Shown here in pieces: positions 5,587 through 11,874 of a stretch of 11,929 nt of DNA (positions are counted from its first letter, which is position 1; every line of letters starts with the position of its first letter). The position numbers and the translations under genes are program-made. The notes beneath the pieces were generated by a model. It made no database searches. It was given only the letters and a program-made list of their open reading frames with translations, and had not been told where the DNA came from. This DNA comes from Elusimicrobiota bacterium (GTDB lineage: Bacteria; Elusimicrobiota; Elusimicrobia; Elusimicrobiales; Elusimicrobiaceae): contig JAEXBW010000110.1 of the NCBI GenBank assembly GCA_023393825.1, positions 1-11,929 on the forward strand, given 5' to 3'.

Positions 5587-6849
5587 ATGCCTAAATATTC
5601 TTATTTAATTTTACTCTCCGCGCTTGCCTTAGTTTGCGCCTGCGCGCCTGCCGTTACAAATGCCCCCGTAAACAAACAAATTTTTGTTTTGCCCGTTGAA
5701 AAGGGCGAAATTGAGCCTAATTCCTGCGCGCGCGCCGCAGCAATAATCCCCCCCAACGAACCCGCAAGCATAGTTGCCGCCCGCCGCGAACAGGCAAAAG
5801 CAATCCTTGCCAAGATGACGGACGAGCAGAAGACAGGGCAGCTTTTTGTTGTCGGCGTGGGTGGGCTGAACGAGGAAGAATCGCAGGAAGTCTTCCCTAT
5901 TTCGCTTAACTTTAGGCAAAAGAGAAACCTTAAAAAATACTCCGTAGGCGGTGTTATATTTTTTGGCGGCAATATAATAAACGACGCGCAGGTATCAACC
6001 TATATAACCAAACTGCAAAGCCGCAGCAAACTGCCGCTGTTTATAGCGGTGGACGAGGAGGGCGGCATTGTAAGCCGCTTGGGCAAAAACCCGCAAATTT
6101 CCGTAACAACATTTCCGCCGATGAAGGATATTGGCGCAACCCGCAGCCCGCAAATAGCTTTTGAGGCGGGCCGCACCATTGCGCGCGACATAAGCAAGCT
6201 TGGCTTTAACCTTGATTTTGCGCCCGTCGCCGATATTGTTACCAACCCCGCCAATACCATTATTGCGGGCAAGGGCCGCTCTTTTTCCACCGAGACGGAA
6301 GTCGCCTGCGCGATGATACCGCAATTTGTAAGCGGTATGCAGGGGCAGAATGTTTCCGCCACGTTAAAGCACTTCCCCGGGCATGGCGATACCACCGCCG
6401 ATACCCACCTTGGCCGCGTTTACAGCGATGCGGACTTGCAACGCCTTTTATCCGTGGAACTTTTACCTTTTAAAGCGGGCATAACCGCGGGCGCGGATTT
6501 TGTGATGATATCCCATATCTCCCTGCCTAAAATTACGGGCAATGACGACCCTGCCTCTATGTCCCGCCAGATTATACAAGACGTTTTGCGCGGGTACCTT
6601 GGCTTTAACGGCATTATTATAAGTGATGACATGATTATGGAAGCCGTTACAAAACACTATACCCCTGCCGAGGCCGCCGTAAAAGCTTTTGAAGCGGGCA
6701 GCGATATGCTGATAGTTAAAATCAATTTTATCCCCGCGTATAATGGCGTTTTGGAAGCCGTAAAAAGCGGCAAGATACGCCGCGAAAGGCTGGACGAATC
6801 TGTATTGAAAATATTGGAACTTAAGTTAAAGCGCGGCATAATAAAATAA
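5587..6849 (+). CDS. nagZ: GH3 beta-N-acetylhexosaminidase, NagZ-like, predicted lipoprotein
   Basis: Retaining glycoside hydrolase of family 3 that removes beta-linked N-acetylglucosamine, typically from cell-wall muropeptides. The 420 aa protein starts with a lipoprotein signal: a hydrophobic stretch at residues 7-18 and a V-C-A-C box with Cys19 as the lipid site, then a low-complexity linker. The catalytic barrel begins near residue 75. Signature motifs are DEEGGIVSRL (156-165, substrate binding), KHFPGHGDTTADTH (261-274) with the NagZ-type Asp272/His274 acid-base dyad, and ISDDMIM (345-351) with Asp347 as the expected nucleophile. The DxH dyad separates NagZ from GH3 beta-glucosidases. 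There is no second GH3 C-terminal domain. Enterobacterial NagZ is cytosolic; a lipid-anchored form suggests work in the periplasm or on the surface. GGAG at 5575-5578 supports the start. Confidence 0.9.
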   Translation: MPKYSYLILLSALALVCACAPAVTNAPVNKQIFVLPVEKGEIEPNSCARAAAIIPPNEPASIVAARREQAKAILAKMTDEQKTGQLFVVGVGGLNEEESQEVFPISLNFRQKRNLKKYSVGGVIFFGGNIINDAQVSTYITKLQSRSKLPLFIAVDEEGGIVSRLGKNPQISVTTFPPMKDIGATRSPQIAFEAGRTIARDISKLGFNLDFAPVADIVTNPANTIIAGKGRSFSTETEVACAMIPQFVSGMQGQNVSATLKHFPGHGDTTADTHLGRVYSDADLQRLLSVELLPFKAGITAGADFVMISHISLPKITGNDDPASMSRQIIQDVLRGYLGFNGIIISDDMIMEAVTKHYTPAEAAVKAFEAGSDMLIVKINFIPAYNGVLEAVKSGKIRRERLDESVLKILELKLKRGIIK

Positions 6850-6873
6850 ATACTGCGCCTGTTTTAAAATGAT

Positions 6874-6907
6874 AAAACCCGCCCCGCTTAAAACCGTGCG
6901 GGTTTTT
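6874..6907 (+). terminator. Intrinsic terminator of nagZ
   Basis: AAAACCCGC (6874-6882) pairs with GCGGGTTTT (6898-6906); T5 ends at 6907. It stands 24 bases after the nagZ stop and separates it from ptsG. Confidence 0.85.
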
Positions 6908-6919
6908 GTTTGGTATTGT

Positions 6920-6948
6920 TTGACTTTCCCTCCTGTATATGATAAAAA
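6920..6948 (+). promoter_or_regulatory. Likely ptsG promoter
   Basis: TTGACT (6920-6925), 17 bases, TAAAAA (6943-6948). The -35 is one base off consensus; the -10 is weaker. Initiation near 6955 would put the whole leader hairpin at 6962 in the transcript. Confidence 0.5.
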
Positions 6949-6961
6949 TTTAGTGTATGAC

Positions 6962-7009
6962 AGCGGCGTAAATAATGTTGTAAAAACAGAAAAATGCCGC
7001 TAATTTTTT
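6962..7009 (+). terminator. Terminator-like hairpin in the ptsG leader (candidate attenuator)
   Basis: AGCGGC (6962-6967) pairs with GCCGCT (6996-7001) around a 28-base loop, followed by AA and T6 (7004-7009). The T-run ends only 10 bases before the GGAGAG of ptsG. A terminator placed between promoter and ribosome binding site suggests conditional termination, as in the Bacillus ptsG leader controlled by GlcT. I do not recognise a RAT antiterminator sequence, so the mechanism is open. Confidence 0.55.
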
Positions 7010-7031
7010 GTGTATCAACGGAGAGCCAATT

Positions 7032-8693
7032 ATGTCAAAATCAAACGGAGGGAATGCGATACTTACTGTTTTGCAAAAAATAGGACGTTCGTTTTTCCTG
7101 CCAGTTTCAATCTTGCCCGTAGCAGGGCTTTTGCTTGGTATCGGTGCTTCATTTTCCAACCCTGATACCGTCGCAAAATACGGCCTTGAAGCCATTATGG
7201 GCGCGGGAACTACACTTAATTACGTATTTCAAATTATGAGCGCGGTCGGCGGGGCGGTTTTTGCAAACCTGCCCTTAATTTTTGCCATGGCCGTGGCTTT
7301 GGGTATGGCTAAGGAAGAAAAGGCAGTCGCCGTCCTTTCCGCCGCTATTGCCTTTATAATAATGCACACCACAATAAAGTGCTTATTGGTATTCTCGGGT
7401 CAGGTATTGGCGGACGGTTCCGTCGGCCCTGATGTTATAGCGGGAACCATAGGCACTGTGCTTGGTATAAAAACGCTGGAGATGGGTGTCTTTGGCGGTA
7501 TTATAACGGGCCTTGGCGTGGCGTGGCTGCACAATAAGTTTTATAAGATTGAACTGCCTGTTACGCTTTCGTTCTTTGGCGGCGTAAGGTTTGTACCCAT
7601 AATTTCCGCCTTTGCGTTTATATTTGTAGGCGCGGCCTCTTATGTGTTATGGCCTTATGTCCAGCACGTGATACTTGCAAGCGGACAGCTGGTTGTAAAA
7701 TCGGGCTACGCAGGCACATTTATCTTTGGGTTTATGGAAAGAATTTTGATTCCCTTCGGACTGCACCATGTGTTTTATATGCCTTTCTGGCAGACGGGCC
7801 TTGGCGGCGCGATGATGATAGACGGGCAGATGGTTTACGGCGCGCAGAACATATTTTTTGCGCAGTTAGCCTCCCCCGATGTAACAAAATTCTCCGTTGA
7901 CGCGGCAAGATTTATGAGCGGTAAATACGCCATAATGATGGCGGGTTTACCCGCAGCGGCTTTGGCTATGTATCACACGGCCAAAAGTAGCAAAAAGAAA
8001 ATTGTTGCGGGCTTGCTTTTTTCCGCCGCGCTTACATCTTTCTTAACGGGTATTACGGAACCTATTGAATTTACGTTCCTGTTTGTTGCGCCAGCTTTGT
8101 TTATCGTACACTGCTGCTTTGCGGGGCTTTCCTTTGTGCTTACGCACTTGTTCCAAATTGCGGTGGGTACAACATTCTCCTGCGGGTTGATAGACCTTAC
8201 GCTCTACGGTATTTTGCAGGGTAATGCCAAAACAAATTGGCTTATGTTCCTGCCTATCTTTGCGGCGTATTTTGTTATTTACTACTTCCTCTTTAAGTTT
8301 GTAATTAAAAAGTGGAATTTGCAGACGCCCGGCAGAGAACCCGACGAGCAGGAATCTAAACTTTACACCAAGGCGGATTACGTTGCCAAGCAGGAAGCGG
8401 CAAAATCAACCGACGGCGCTAAGGAAGACAAACCTGCCAAAGCGGCCGCCAAAGACGAAGCTATGGCAAAAATTGTGGAAGGCCTCGGCGGTAAAGCCAA
8501 TATTGAAAGCCTTGACGCCTGCGCCACAAGACTTCGCCTTAACGTGGTAGACCCTGCCAAAGTAAATAAAGATTTACTTAAGACGACAGGCGCGCTTGGC
8601 GTTATGGTTAAAGGTAACGGCGTGCAGGTTATTTACGGCCCGCAGGTTAGCACCATTAAGCCGAAGTTGGAAGAATATTTAAGCGGTATTTAG
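7032..8693 (+). CDS. ptsG: PTS EIICB permease, glucose type (PtsG-like)
   Basis: Inner-membrane sugar transporter that imports and phosphorylates a hexose using phosphate relayed from PEP via EI, HPr and a separate EIIA. The 553 aa protein has an N-terminal EIIC domain (about 1-430) with many membrane segments and motifs very close to E. coli PtsG: FFLPVSILPVAGLLLGIG (21-38), FFGGVRFVPIIS (181-192), GLHH (243-246) and GITEPIEF (340-347). It ends with QTPGRE (431-436). A Lys/Ala-rich linker of about 45 residues leads to the EIIB domain with phospho-Cys497 in LDACATRLRL. No EIIA domain is attached. Glucose is the best guess; N-acetylglucosamine cannot be excluded, and the nagZ neighbour makes it worth testing. 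The start is ATG 7032 with GGAGAG at 7020-7025; the TTG at 7008 lies in the leader T-run. Confidence 0.93.
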   Translation: MSKSNGGNAILTVLQKIGRSFFLPVSILPVAGLLLGIGASFSNPDTVAKYGLEAIMGAGTTLNYVFQIMSAVGGAVFANLPLIFAMAVALGMAKEEKAVAVLSAAIAFIIMHTTIKCLLVFSGQVLADGSVGPDVIAGTIGTVLGIKTLEMGVFGGIITGLGVAWLHNKFYKIELPVTLSFFGGVRFVPIISAFAFIFVGAASYVLWPYVQHVILASGQLVVKSGYAGTFIFGFMERILIPFGLHHVFYMPFWQTGLGGAMMIDGQMVYGAQNIFFAQLASPDVTKFSVDAARFMSGKYAIMMAGLPAAALAMYHTAKSSKKKIVAGLLFSAALTSFLTGITEPIEFTFLFVAPALFIVHCCFAGLSFVLTHLFQIAVGTTFSCGLIDLTLYGILQGNAKTNWLMFLPIFAAYFVIYYFLFKFVIKKWNLQTPGREPDEQESKLYTKADYVAKQEAAKSTDGAKEDKPAKAAAKDEAMAKIVEGLGGKANIESLDACATRLRLNVVDPAKVNKDLLKTTGALGVMVKGNGVQVIYGPQVSTIKPKLEEYLSGI

Positions 8694-8739
8694 GTTTAGC
8701 TTAAGTAATTTTGTAGAGCTTATAGAAGTTTTTGAATAA

Positions 8740-8780
8740 ATATCCCCCGTTAATAAAAAAAACGGGGGATATTTGTTTTG
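8740..8780. terminator. Intrinsic terminator between ptsG and the AbiE pair
   Basis: A perfect 12-bp stem ATATCCCCCGTT/AACGGGGGATAT (8740-8751 with 8761-8772), with an A-rich loop, then TTGTTTTG on the + strand. It ends ptsG and may also serve the convergent toxin gene, whose stop is 39 bases away. Confidence 0.88.
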
Positions 8781-8810
8781 AATAGATTTGCTCCGCATGG
8801 CAATTTAAAG

Positions 8811-9668
8811 CTAAAGTAAAGGTTTTATTTTCTTTTTTATAAATAATAAAACATCTTTTATATTGTTCGGCACGGAATCTTGCAGTTCATTGTTTTCAAG
8901 AAATAATTCCCATAACTTTTGTTTTTCCTTTGCGAATTCGGCAGAAAAGATATCCGTGTTTTGTGGTAAGGGAGTTCCTCTTTGTTTGAAAGTATTTTGT
9001 ATGGCTTCTTTTAGTGTATCCTCTTTTATGTCAAACTTATAAAGAATACTGTATACGTCATAAAAATCTTTCATTCTGCTGTTGATAAAAGAAAGTTTTA
9101 CCATAGCTTCAAATTTTTCTGCAATAACAGATTCCAACGGGTATAAAAGCATTAGTGGAGATTGCCCAGCAAGAATAAACGGCAACGGTAATGTTCTTGC
9201 CGAGGGTGTTATAATATCTCCAAAAGCTATATCAAAAGTGAGTGGCGTTACAGATGTACCCATTAAGGCTTTAATTTTTACTCTTACTCCGCTGTAATCA
9301 CCCTCCTCCATTATTCTTTCTGCGGTTACTGATGCTGTATCAAAAATAACTGCGTCTTCCCGTTCCGGTTGTATGGATATTATTTCTTGGAATATCTTGA
9401 CTATATTTTCTGTGGTATTACTTATGTTGCGTACGGCAAAATCAACATCTATCGTTGGGCGGAAAGCGGGAATATCTATGTAAACCAACATAAACCCGCC
9501 TTTAAGTACAAAAGAATCTTTATATGGAGAAAGAGAAAGCCTATATAAAAACCGTTCTTGCAAATAGCGAGTAAAAATCAAATTGAACGGAATGCCTTTC
9601 TCTCTTGAAATATACAAAAGCTTATTGTGGATAGAAACTGCCAAATTTTTAGTTTTTTTATTTGTCAT
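8811..9668 (-). CDS. abiEii: AbiEii-family nucleotidyltransferase toxin
   Basis: Toxin of a type IV-like toxin-antitoxin pair first known from phage abortive infection. Members (AbiEii, MenT) are DNA polymerase beta-like nucleotidyltransferases; some block tRNA. The 285 aa protein has VLKGGFMLVY (54-63), then RPTIDVDF (70-77) with the catalytic Asp74/Asp76 pair, DIAFGD (146-151), LESVIAEKFEAM (178-189) and RMKDFYDVY (198-206), the conserved RxKDxxD-type motif. No active-site residue appears lost, so it should be functional. Its ATG is one base past the antitoxin stop (TAATATG) with no Shine-Dalgarno sequence, so translation is probably coupled. Base composition is visibly more AT-rich than the neighbouring housekeeping genes, which fits horizontal gain. 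Confidence 0.9.
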   Translation of the reverse strand: MTNKKTKNLAVSIHNKLLYISREKGIPFNLIFTRYLQERFLYRLSLSPYKDSFVLKGGFMLVYIDIPAFRPTIDVDFAVRNISNTTENIVKIFQEIISIQPEREDAVIFDTASVTAERIMEEGDYSGVRVKIKALMGTSVTPLTFDIAFGDIITPSARTLPLPFILAGQSPLMLLYPLESVIAEKFEAMVKLSFINSRMKDFYDVYSILYKFDIKEDTLKEAIQNTFKQRGTPLPQNTDIFSAEFAKEKQKLWELFLENNELQDSVPNNIKDVLLFIKKKIKPLL

Positions 9669-9691
9669 ATTAAGCCAAGATATTAAGCCAA
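9667..9691. repeat. 13-bp-period tandem duplication at the antitoxin/toxin junction
   Basis: The 12-mer ATATTAAGCCAA occurs at 9667-9678 and 9680-9691, one base apart. The two copies cover the last antitoxin codons, its stop and the toxin ATG. In the present arrangement the antitoxin ends W-L-N-I-L-A-stop. Removing one 13-bp unit joins the frames as W-L-N-M-T-N-K. Confidence 0.85.
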
Positions 9692-10236
9692 AAAGATATT
9701 TTTGTATAAGAGTTTGTATCTTTTGCGGTTTGTACCAGTTTTGATATATTTTTTTTGTCGGAGCGCATATAATTTTTAAATGCTTCTTTTGCGATATCCG
9801 TTTGGTTTGTTTTTGGATTTTTTATAATGTCGCAGAGTGTTTTTTCAATATCATATATTTTAAAAGAGTACGGGCCGTATTTTATTTTTTTAATGTATTT
9901 GTTAAATTCCGGCTTTGCGGTATAGTATCTTTTTACTTTAGGGGATAGTATATTTGTGCGTGTGGAAATACGCGGCACAGCTATTTCCACCTTTTTGGGA
10001 ATAAAGGTTGTAAGTTCATAATATGCAAGTGCGGAAAACATACAAATTATCGCGTTAGGCACAGCTTGGGATATATCAATAAAATCCTGATTGTTAAGGT
10101 TAAGAATAGCATTCCTATACAAGCCAGCTTTTATTTTTATTATCTGCCTTTTCCGCAACATTGCATTAAGTTCAGATTGTTTGTAGCCTGACTTTATAAG
10201 CTCCGCTCTTGTTTTATAACCATTTATATTTTTCAT
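9670..10236 (-). CDS. abiEi: AbiEi-family antitoxin and transcriptional repressor
   Basis: Antitoxin partner of the adjacent nucleotidyltransferase. In known AbiE systems it neutralises the toxin and represses its own promoter by binding inverted repeats. The 188 aa protein has an N-terminal winged helix (about residues 7-42, GYKTRAELIKSGYKQSELNA followed by a basic segment and KAGLYR), a middle segment around CMFSALAYYELTTFIPKKVEIAVPR, and a C-terminal domain containing YDIEKTLCDIIKNP and KEAFKNYM, typical of the AbiEi_4/DUF6088-like group. It is lysine-rich. AGGA at 10243-10246 on the complement precedes the ATG. It is the first gene of a two-gene operon. Confidence 0.87.
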   Translation of the reverse strand: MKNINGYKTRAELIKSGYKQSELNAMLRKRQIIKIKAGLYRNAILNLNNQDFIDISQAVPNAIICMFSALAYYELTTFIPKKVEIAVPRISTRTNILSPKVKRYYTAKPEFNKYIKKIKYGPYSFKIYDIEKTLCDIIKNPKTNQTDIAKEAFKNYMRSDKKNISKLVQTAKDTNSYTKISFWLNILA

Positions 10237-10263
10237 ATTTTCCTAATAGAAATTAAAATATCT

Positions 10264-10289
10264 ATACACATAATACAAAAGTTGTGTAT
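10264..10289 (-). promoter_or_regulatory. Operator-like inverted repeat on the AbiE promoter
   Basis: ATACACA (10264-10270) and TGTGTAT (10283-10289) are perfect 7-bp arms 12 bases apart. One arm overlaps and follows the -10 box and the other lies in the spacer, so a bound AbiEi dimer would block polymerase. AbiEi autorepression through inverted repeats is established for the family; binding here is inferred. Confidence 0.6.
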
Positions 10290-10298
10290 GCTTTTCAA
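10270..10298 (-). promoter_or_regulatory. Promoter of the AbiE operon
   Basis: On the - strand TTGAAA (10298-10293), 17 bases, TATTAT (10275-10270), 34 bases before the antitoxin ATG. Both hexamers are close to consensus. Confidence 0.75.
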
Positions 10299-10309
10299 GT
10301 AGTTTTGAT

Positions 10310-10336
10310 GGTATATATATATAGTATATATATACC
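10310..10336. repeat. 27-bp AT palindrome upstream of the AbiE promoter
   Basis: A perfect palindrome with 12-bp arms, GGTATATATATA and its complement, around a three-base TAG centre, 12 bases upstream of the -35 box. It may be a second operator, an AT-rich UP-like element or a cruciform-forming site. Confidence 0.6.
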
Positions 10337-10450
10337 CTATTAATTTTAATTTTTTGCCAGGCGGAGTAGAAAAAATAAAAAAAATATTTTAATCAAAAAA
10401 GATTTTTTATATAATAAAAATATAGCAGCAACATAACTTTTATCAAATTT

Positions 10451-10512
10451 AGTCCATTTTACCGTTGTTTCTTGTTGTTCTCGGCTGTTTCTAGGCAGTC
10501 CATTTTAGCGTT
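10451..10512. repeat. Direct repeat of 16 bp with period 46
   Basis: AGTCCATTTTACCGTT (10451-10466) and AGTCCATTTTAGCGTT (10497-10512) differ at one position. The stretch between them carries repeated GTTGTTT-like words. It may be a regulator-binding pair upstream of the radical SAM gene or a recombination scar at the edge of the AbiE segment. Confidence 0.6.
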
Positions 10513-10571
10513 AACCCATTGCCGTACCGTAGTAATAATAGGTTGTACAATACAATTTTTTAAGGTGTATT

Positions 10572-10585
10572 CTTGCCGCGGCAAG
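10572..10585. promoter_or_regulatory. GC-rich perfect palindrome near the radical SAM gene start
   Basis: CTTGCCGCGGCAAG is a perfect 14-bp palindrome standing out from AT-rich surroundings, 40 bases before the ATG and directly after the only -10-like sequence. A dimeric repressor site is plausible. No regulator can be named. Confidence 0.4.
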
Positions 10586-10625
10586 TGCGCCGTAAATTAA
10601 ATCCCCGAAGTCAGAGGAGGTTCTG

Positions 10626-11720
10626 ATGACATGGCAGGAAGAACTTAACAGTAATTTACGCACGGCTGAAGATTTGCTTGCGTATATCCCCCTTTCACAA
10701 AAAGAAAAGGAACATTTGGAGGATATACTAAAGCAGTTTCCGCTTTCCGTTACGCCGTACTATCTTTCCCTGATAGATTTTAAAGACCCGCACGACCCTA
10801 TCCGCAAAATGGCTATTCCCTCCGTCGCGGAGACGGATATAAGCGGCAGCTTTGATACCAGCGGCGAGGCCAAGAATACCGTGGTGGAGGGCTTGCAGCA
10901 TAAATACGCGCAGACGGCGCTGATACTATCCACCAGTCAGTGCGCTATGTACTGCCGCCATTGCTTCCGCAAGCGTTTGGTTGGCCTTTCCGACGACGAA
11001 ATTGCCACGCACTTTGACGAAATGCACGACTATATCCAAGCCCATAAGGAAATTAATAATGCCCTTATCTCGGGCGGGGACGCTTTGCTTAACTCTAACG
11101 CGCGGCTTAAAAAACTGCTCTCCGTGCTGGTTAATATCGAGCATTTAGATGCTATCCGCATCGGCACGCGCACGCCGGTTGTTTTCCCCTCCCGCATTAC
11201 CACGGATAAGGAATTGCAGGAGATGCTGGGCCATTTTAATACCAAAAAGCAGCTTTATGTTATCACGCAGTACAATCACCCGCGCGAGCTTACGCAGCAA
11301 TCTTTAGAGGCGGTGCGCGTGATACAGCAGCTTGGCATACCCGTTAAAAATCAAACCGTGCTTTTGCGCGGCGTTAACGATACCCCGCAAGTGCTTGGCG
11401 AGCTTTTAAGGAAGATGGTTGTCTACGGTATTGTGCCTTATTATGTGTTTCAGTGCCGCCCCGTAACGGGGGTTAAGAGTCAGTTTCAGGTGCCGCTTAA
11501 AGAGGGCATTAAAATTGTGGAGGGCGCCAAAGCCCTGCAAAGCGGGCTGGGCAAACATTTTAAGTATGCAATGTCGCACGTTATAGGTAAGTTGGAAATT
11601 TTGGGGCAGGTGGCGGAAGATGAAATATTGCTAAAGCTTCACGAATCGCCAGACCCCGCTAAGCTTGGGCAGCTTTTTACCCATAAAGTTACCGACGACC
11701 AAGCCTGGTTTGAAGATTAA
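10626..11720 (+). CDS. KamA/EpmB-like radical SAM protein, substrate uncertain
   Basis: A 364 aa member of the lysine 2,3-aminomutase (KamA) family of radical SAM, PLP-dependent enzymes, between EpmB (about 340) and KamA (about 416) in length. The [4Fe-4S] cluster motif is Cys106-x3-Cys110-x2-Cys113 in CAMYCRHCFRKR. Further family motifs are ALISGGDALL (146-155), RIGTRTPVVFPSRIT (178-192) and the VLLRGVND stretch (245-252). The likely PLP lysine is Lys322 in SHVIGKLEILG. Two features that bind the lysine side chain in KamA are altered. The Asp of the CDLxxG-type motif is replaced by Arg278 in FQCRPVTGV, and the DAPGGGGK segment is missing. It is therefore unlikely to be a true lysine 2,3-aminomutase; a different amino acid, possibly with an acidic side chain, is inferred. 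AGGAGG at 10615-10620 supports the start. No efp or epmA gene is adjacent. Confidence 0.85.
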   Translation: MTWQEELNSNLRTAEDLLAYIPLSQKEKEHLEDILKQFPLSVTPYYLSLIDFKDPHDPIRKMAIPSVAETDISGSFDTSGEAKNTVVEGLQHKYAQTALILSTSQCAMYCRHCFRKRLVGLSDDEIATHFDEMHDYIQAHKEINNALISGGDALLNSNARLKKLLSVLVNIEHLDAIRIGTRTPVVFPSRITTDKELQEMLGHFNTKKQLYVITQYNHPRELTQQSLEAVRVIQQLGIPVKNQTVLLRGVNDTPQVLGELLRKMVVYGIVPYYVFQCRPVTGVKSQFQVPLKEGIKIVEGAKALQSGLGKHFKYAMSHVIGKLEILGQVAEDEILLKLHESPDPAKLGQLFTHKVTDDQAWFED

Positions 11721-11741
11721 TCTTTGCCGTAGTTGCTTGAT

Positions 11742-11823
11742 GTCCCCCGCCTGCCGCCGTGCTTTTGACGCCAACGTGCGGTTAGCACGCGGGCGGGACT
11801 GGATTTGGGGCAGTATCTGCCTC
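11742..11823 (+). other. Strongly structured 3' region of the radical SAM transcript
   Basis: Two GC-rich foldings precede the terminator. In the first, GTCCC plus GCC (11742-11751) pairs with GGC plus GGGAC (11792-11799) with a two-C bulge, and the interior offers either GTGC/GCAC or CGTGC/GCACG (11775-11779 with 11785-11789). The second is a tight hairpin GGCAG-TAT-CTGCC (11809-11821), extendable by two pairs. No promoter was found, so a 3' UTR structure or UTR-derived RNA is more likely than an independent gene. Confidence 0.45.
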
Positions 11824-11837
11824 CTGCAAAACAGAAT

Positions 11838-11874
11838 ACCCCCGTGCAATATAGCGCGGGGGTTATAAGTTTTT
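11838..11874 (+). terminator. Intrinsic terminator after the radical SAM gene
   Basis: ACCCCCGTGC (11838-11847) pairs with GCGCGGGGGT (11854-11863) with one wobble around AATATA; after TATAAG comes T5 (11870-11874). The T-run is slightly displaced from the stem. Confidence 0.75.

Larger units (their letters stand above)
10337..10625. other. Non-coding region between AbiE and the radical SAM gene
   Basis: The left part (10337-10440) is A/T-tract rich with no gene. The middle (10451-10512) holds a 16-bp direct repeat. The right part has a weak promoter candidate, TTGTAC (10543-10548), 17 bases, TGTATT (10566-10571), and directly after it a perfect 14-bp palindrome CTTGCCGCGGCAAG (10572-10585). 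No convincing reading frame, tRNA or transposase remnant was found. Confidence 0.55.

Noticed and set aside
7008..7031. TTG start for the PTS gene.
   Set aside because: The codon overlaps the T-run of the leader hairpin and the eight extra residues would span the real ribosome binding site.
10402..10420. Small AATC/GATT hairpin followed by T-rich DNA, considered as a terminator.
   Set aside because: Only four A/T-rich pairs within a low-complexity tract; too weak to call.
11665..11868. Open frame across the 3' region of the radical SAM gene.
   Set aside because: It overlaps that gene out of frame, then runs through hairpins and the terminator; composition and content are not protein-like.
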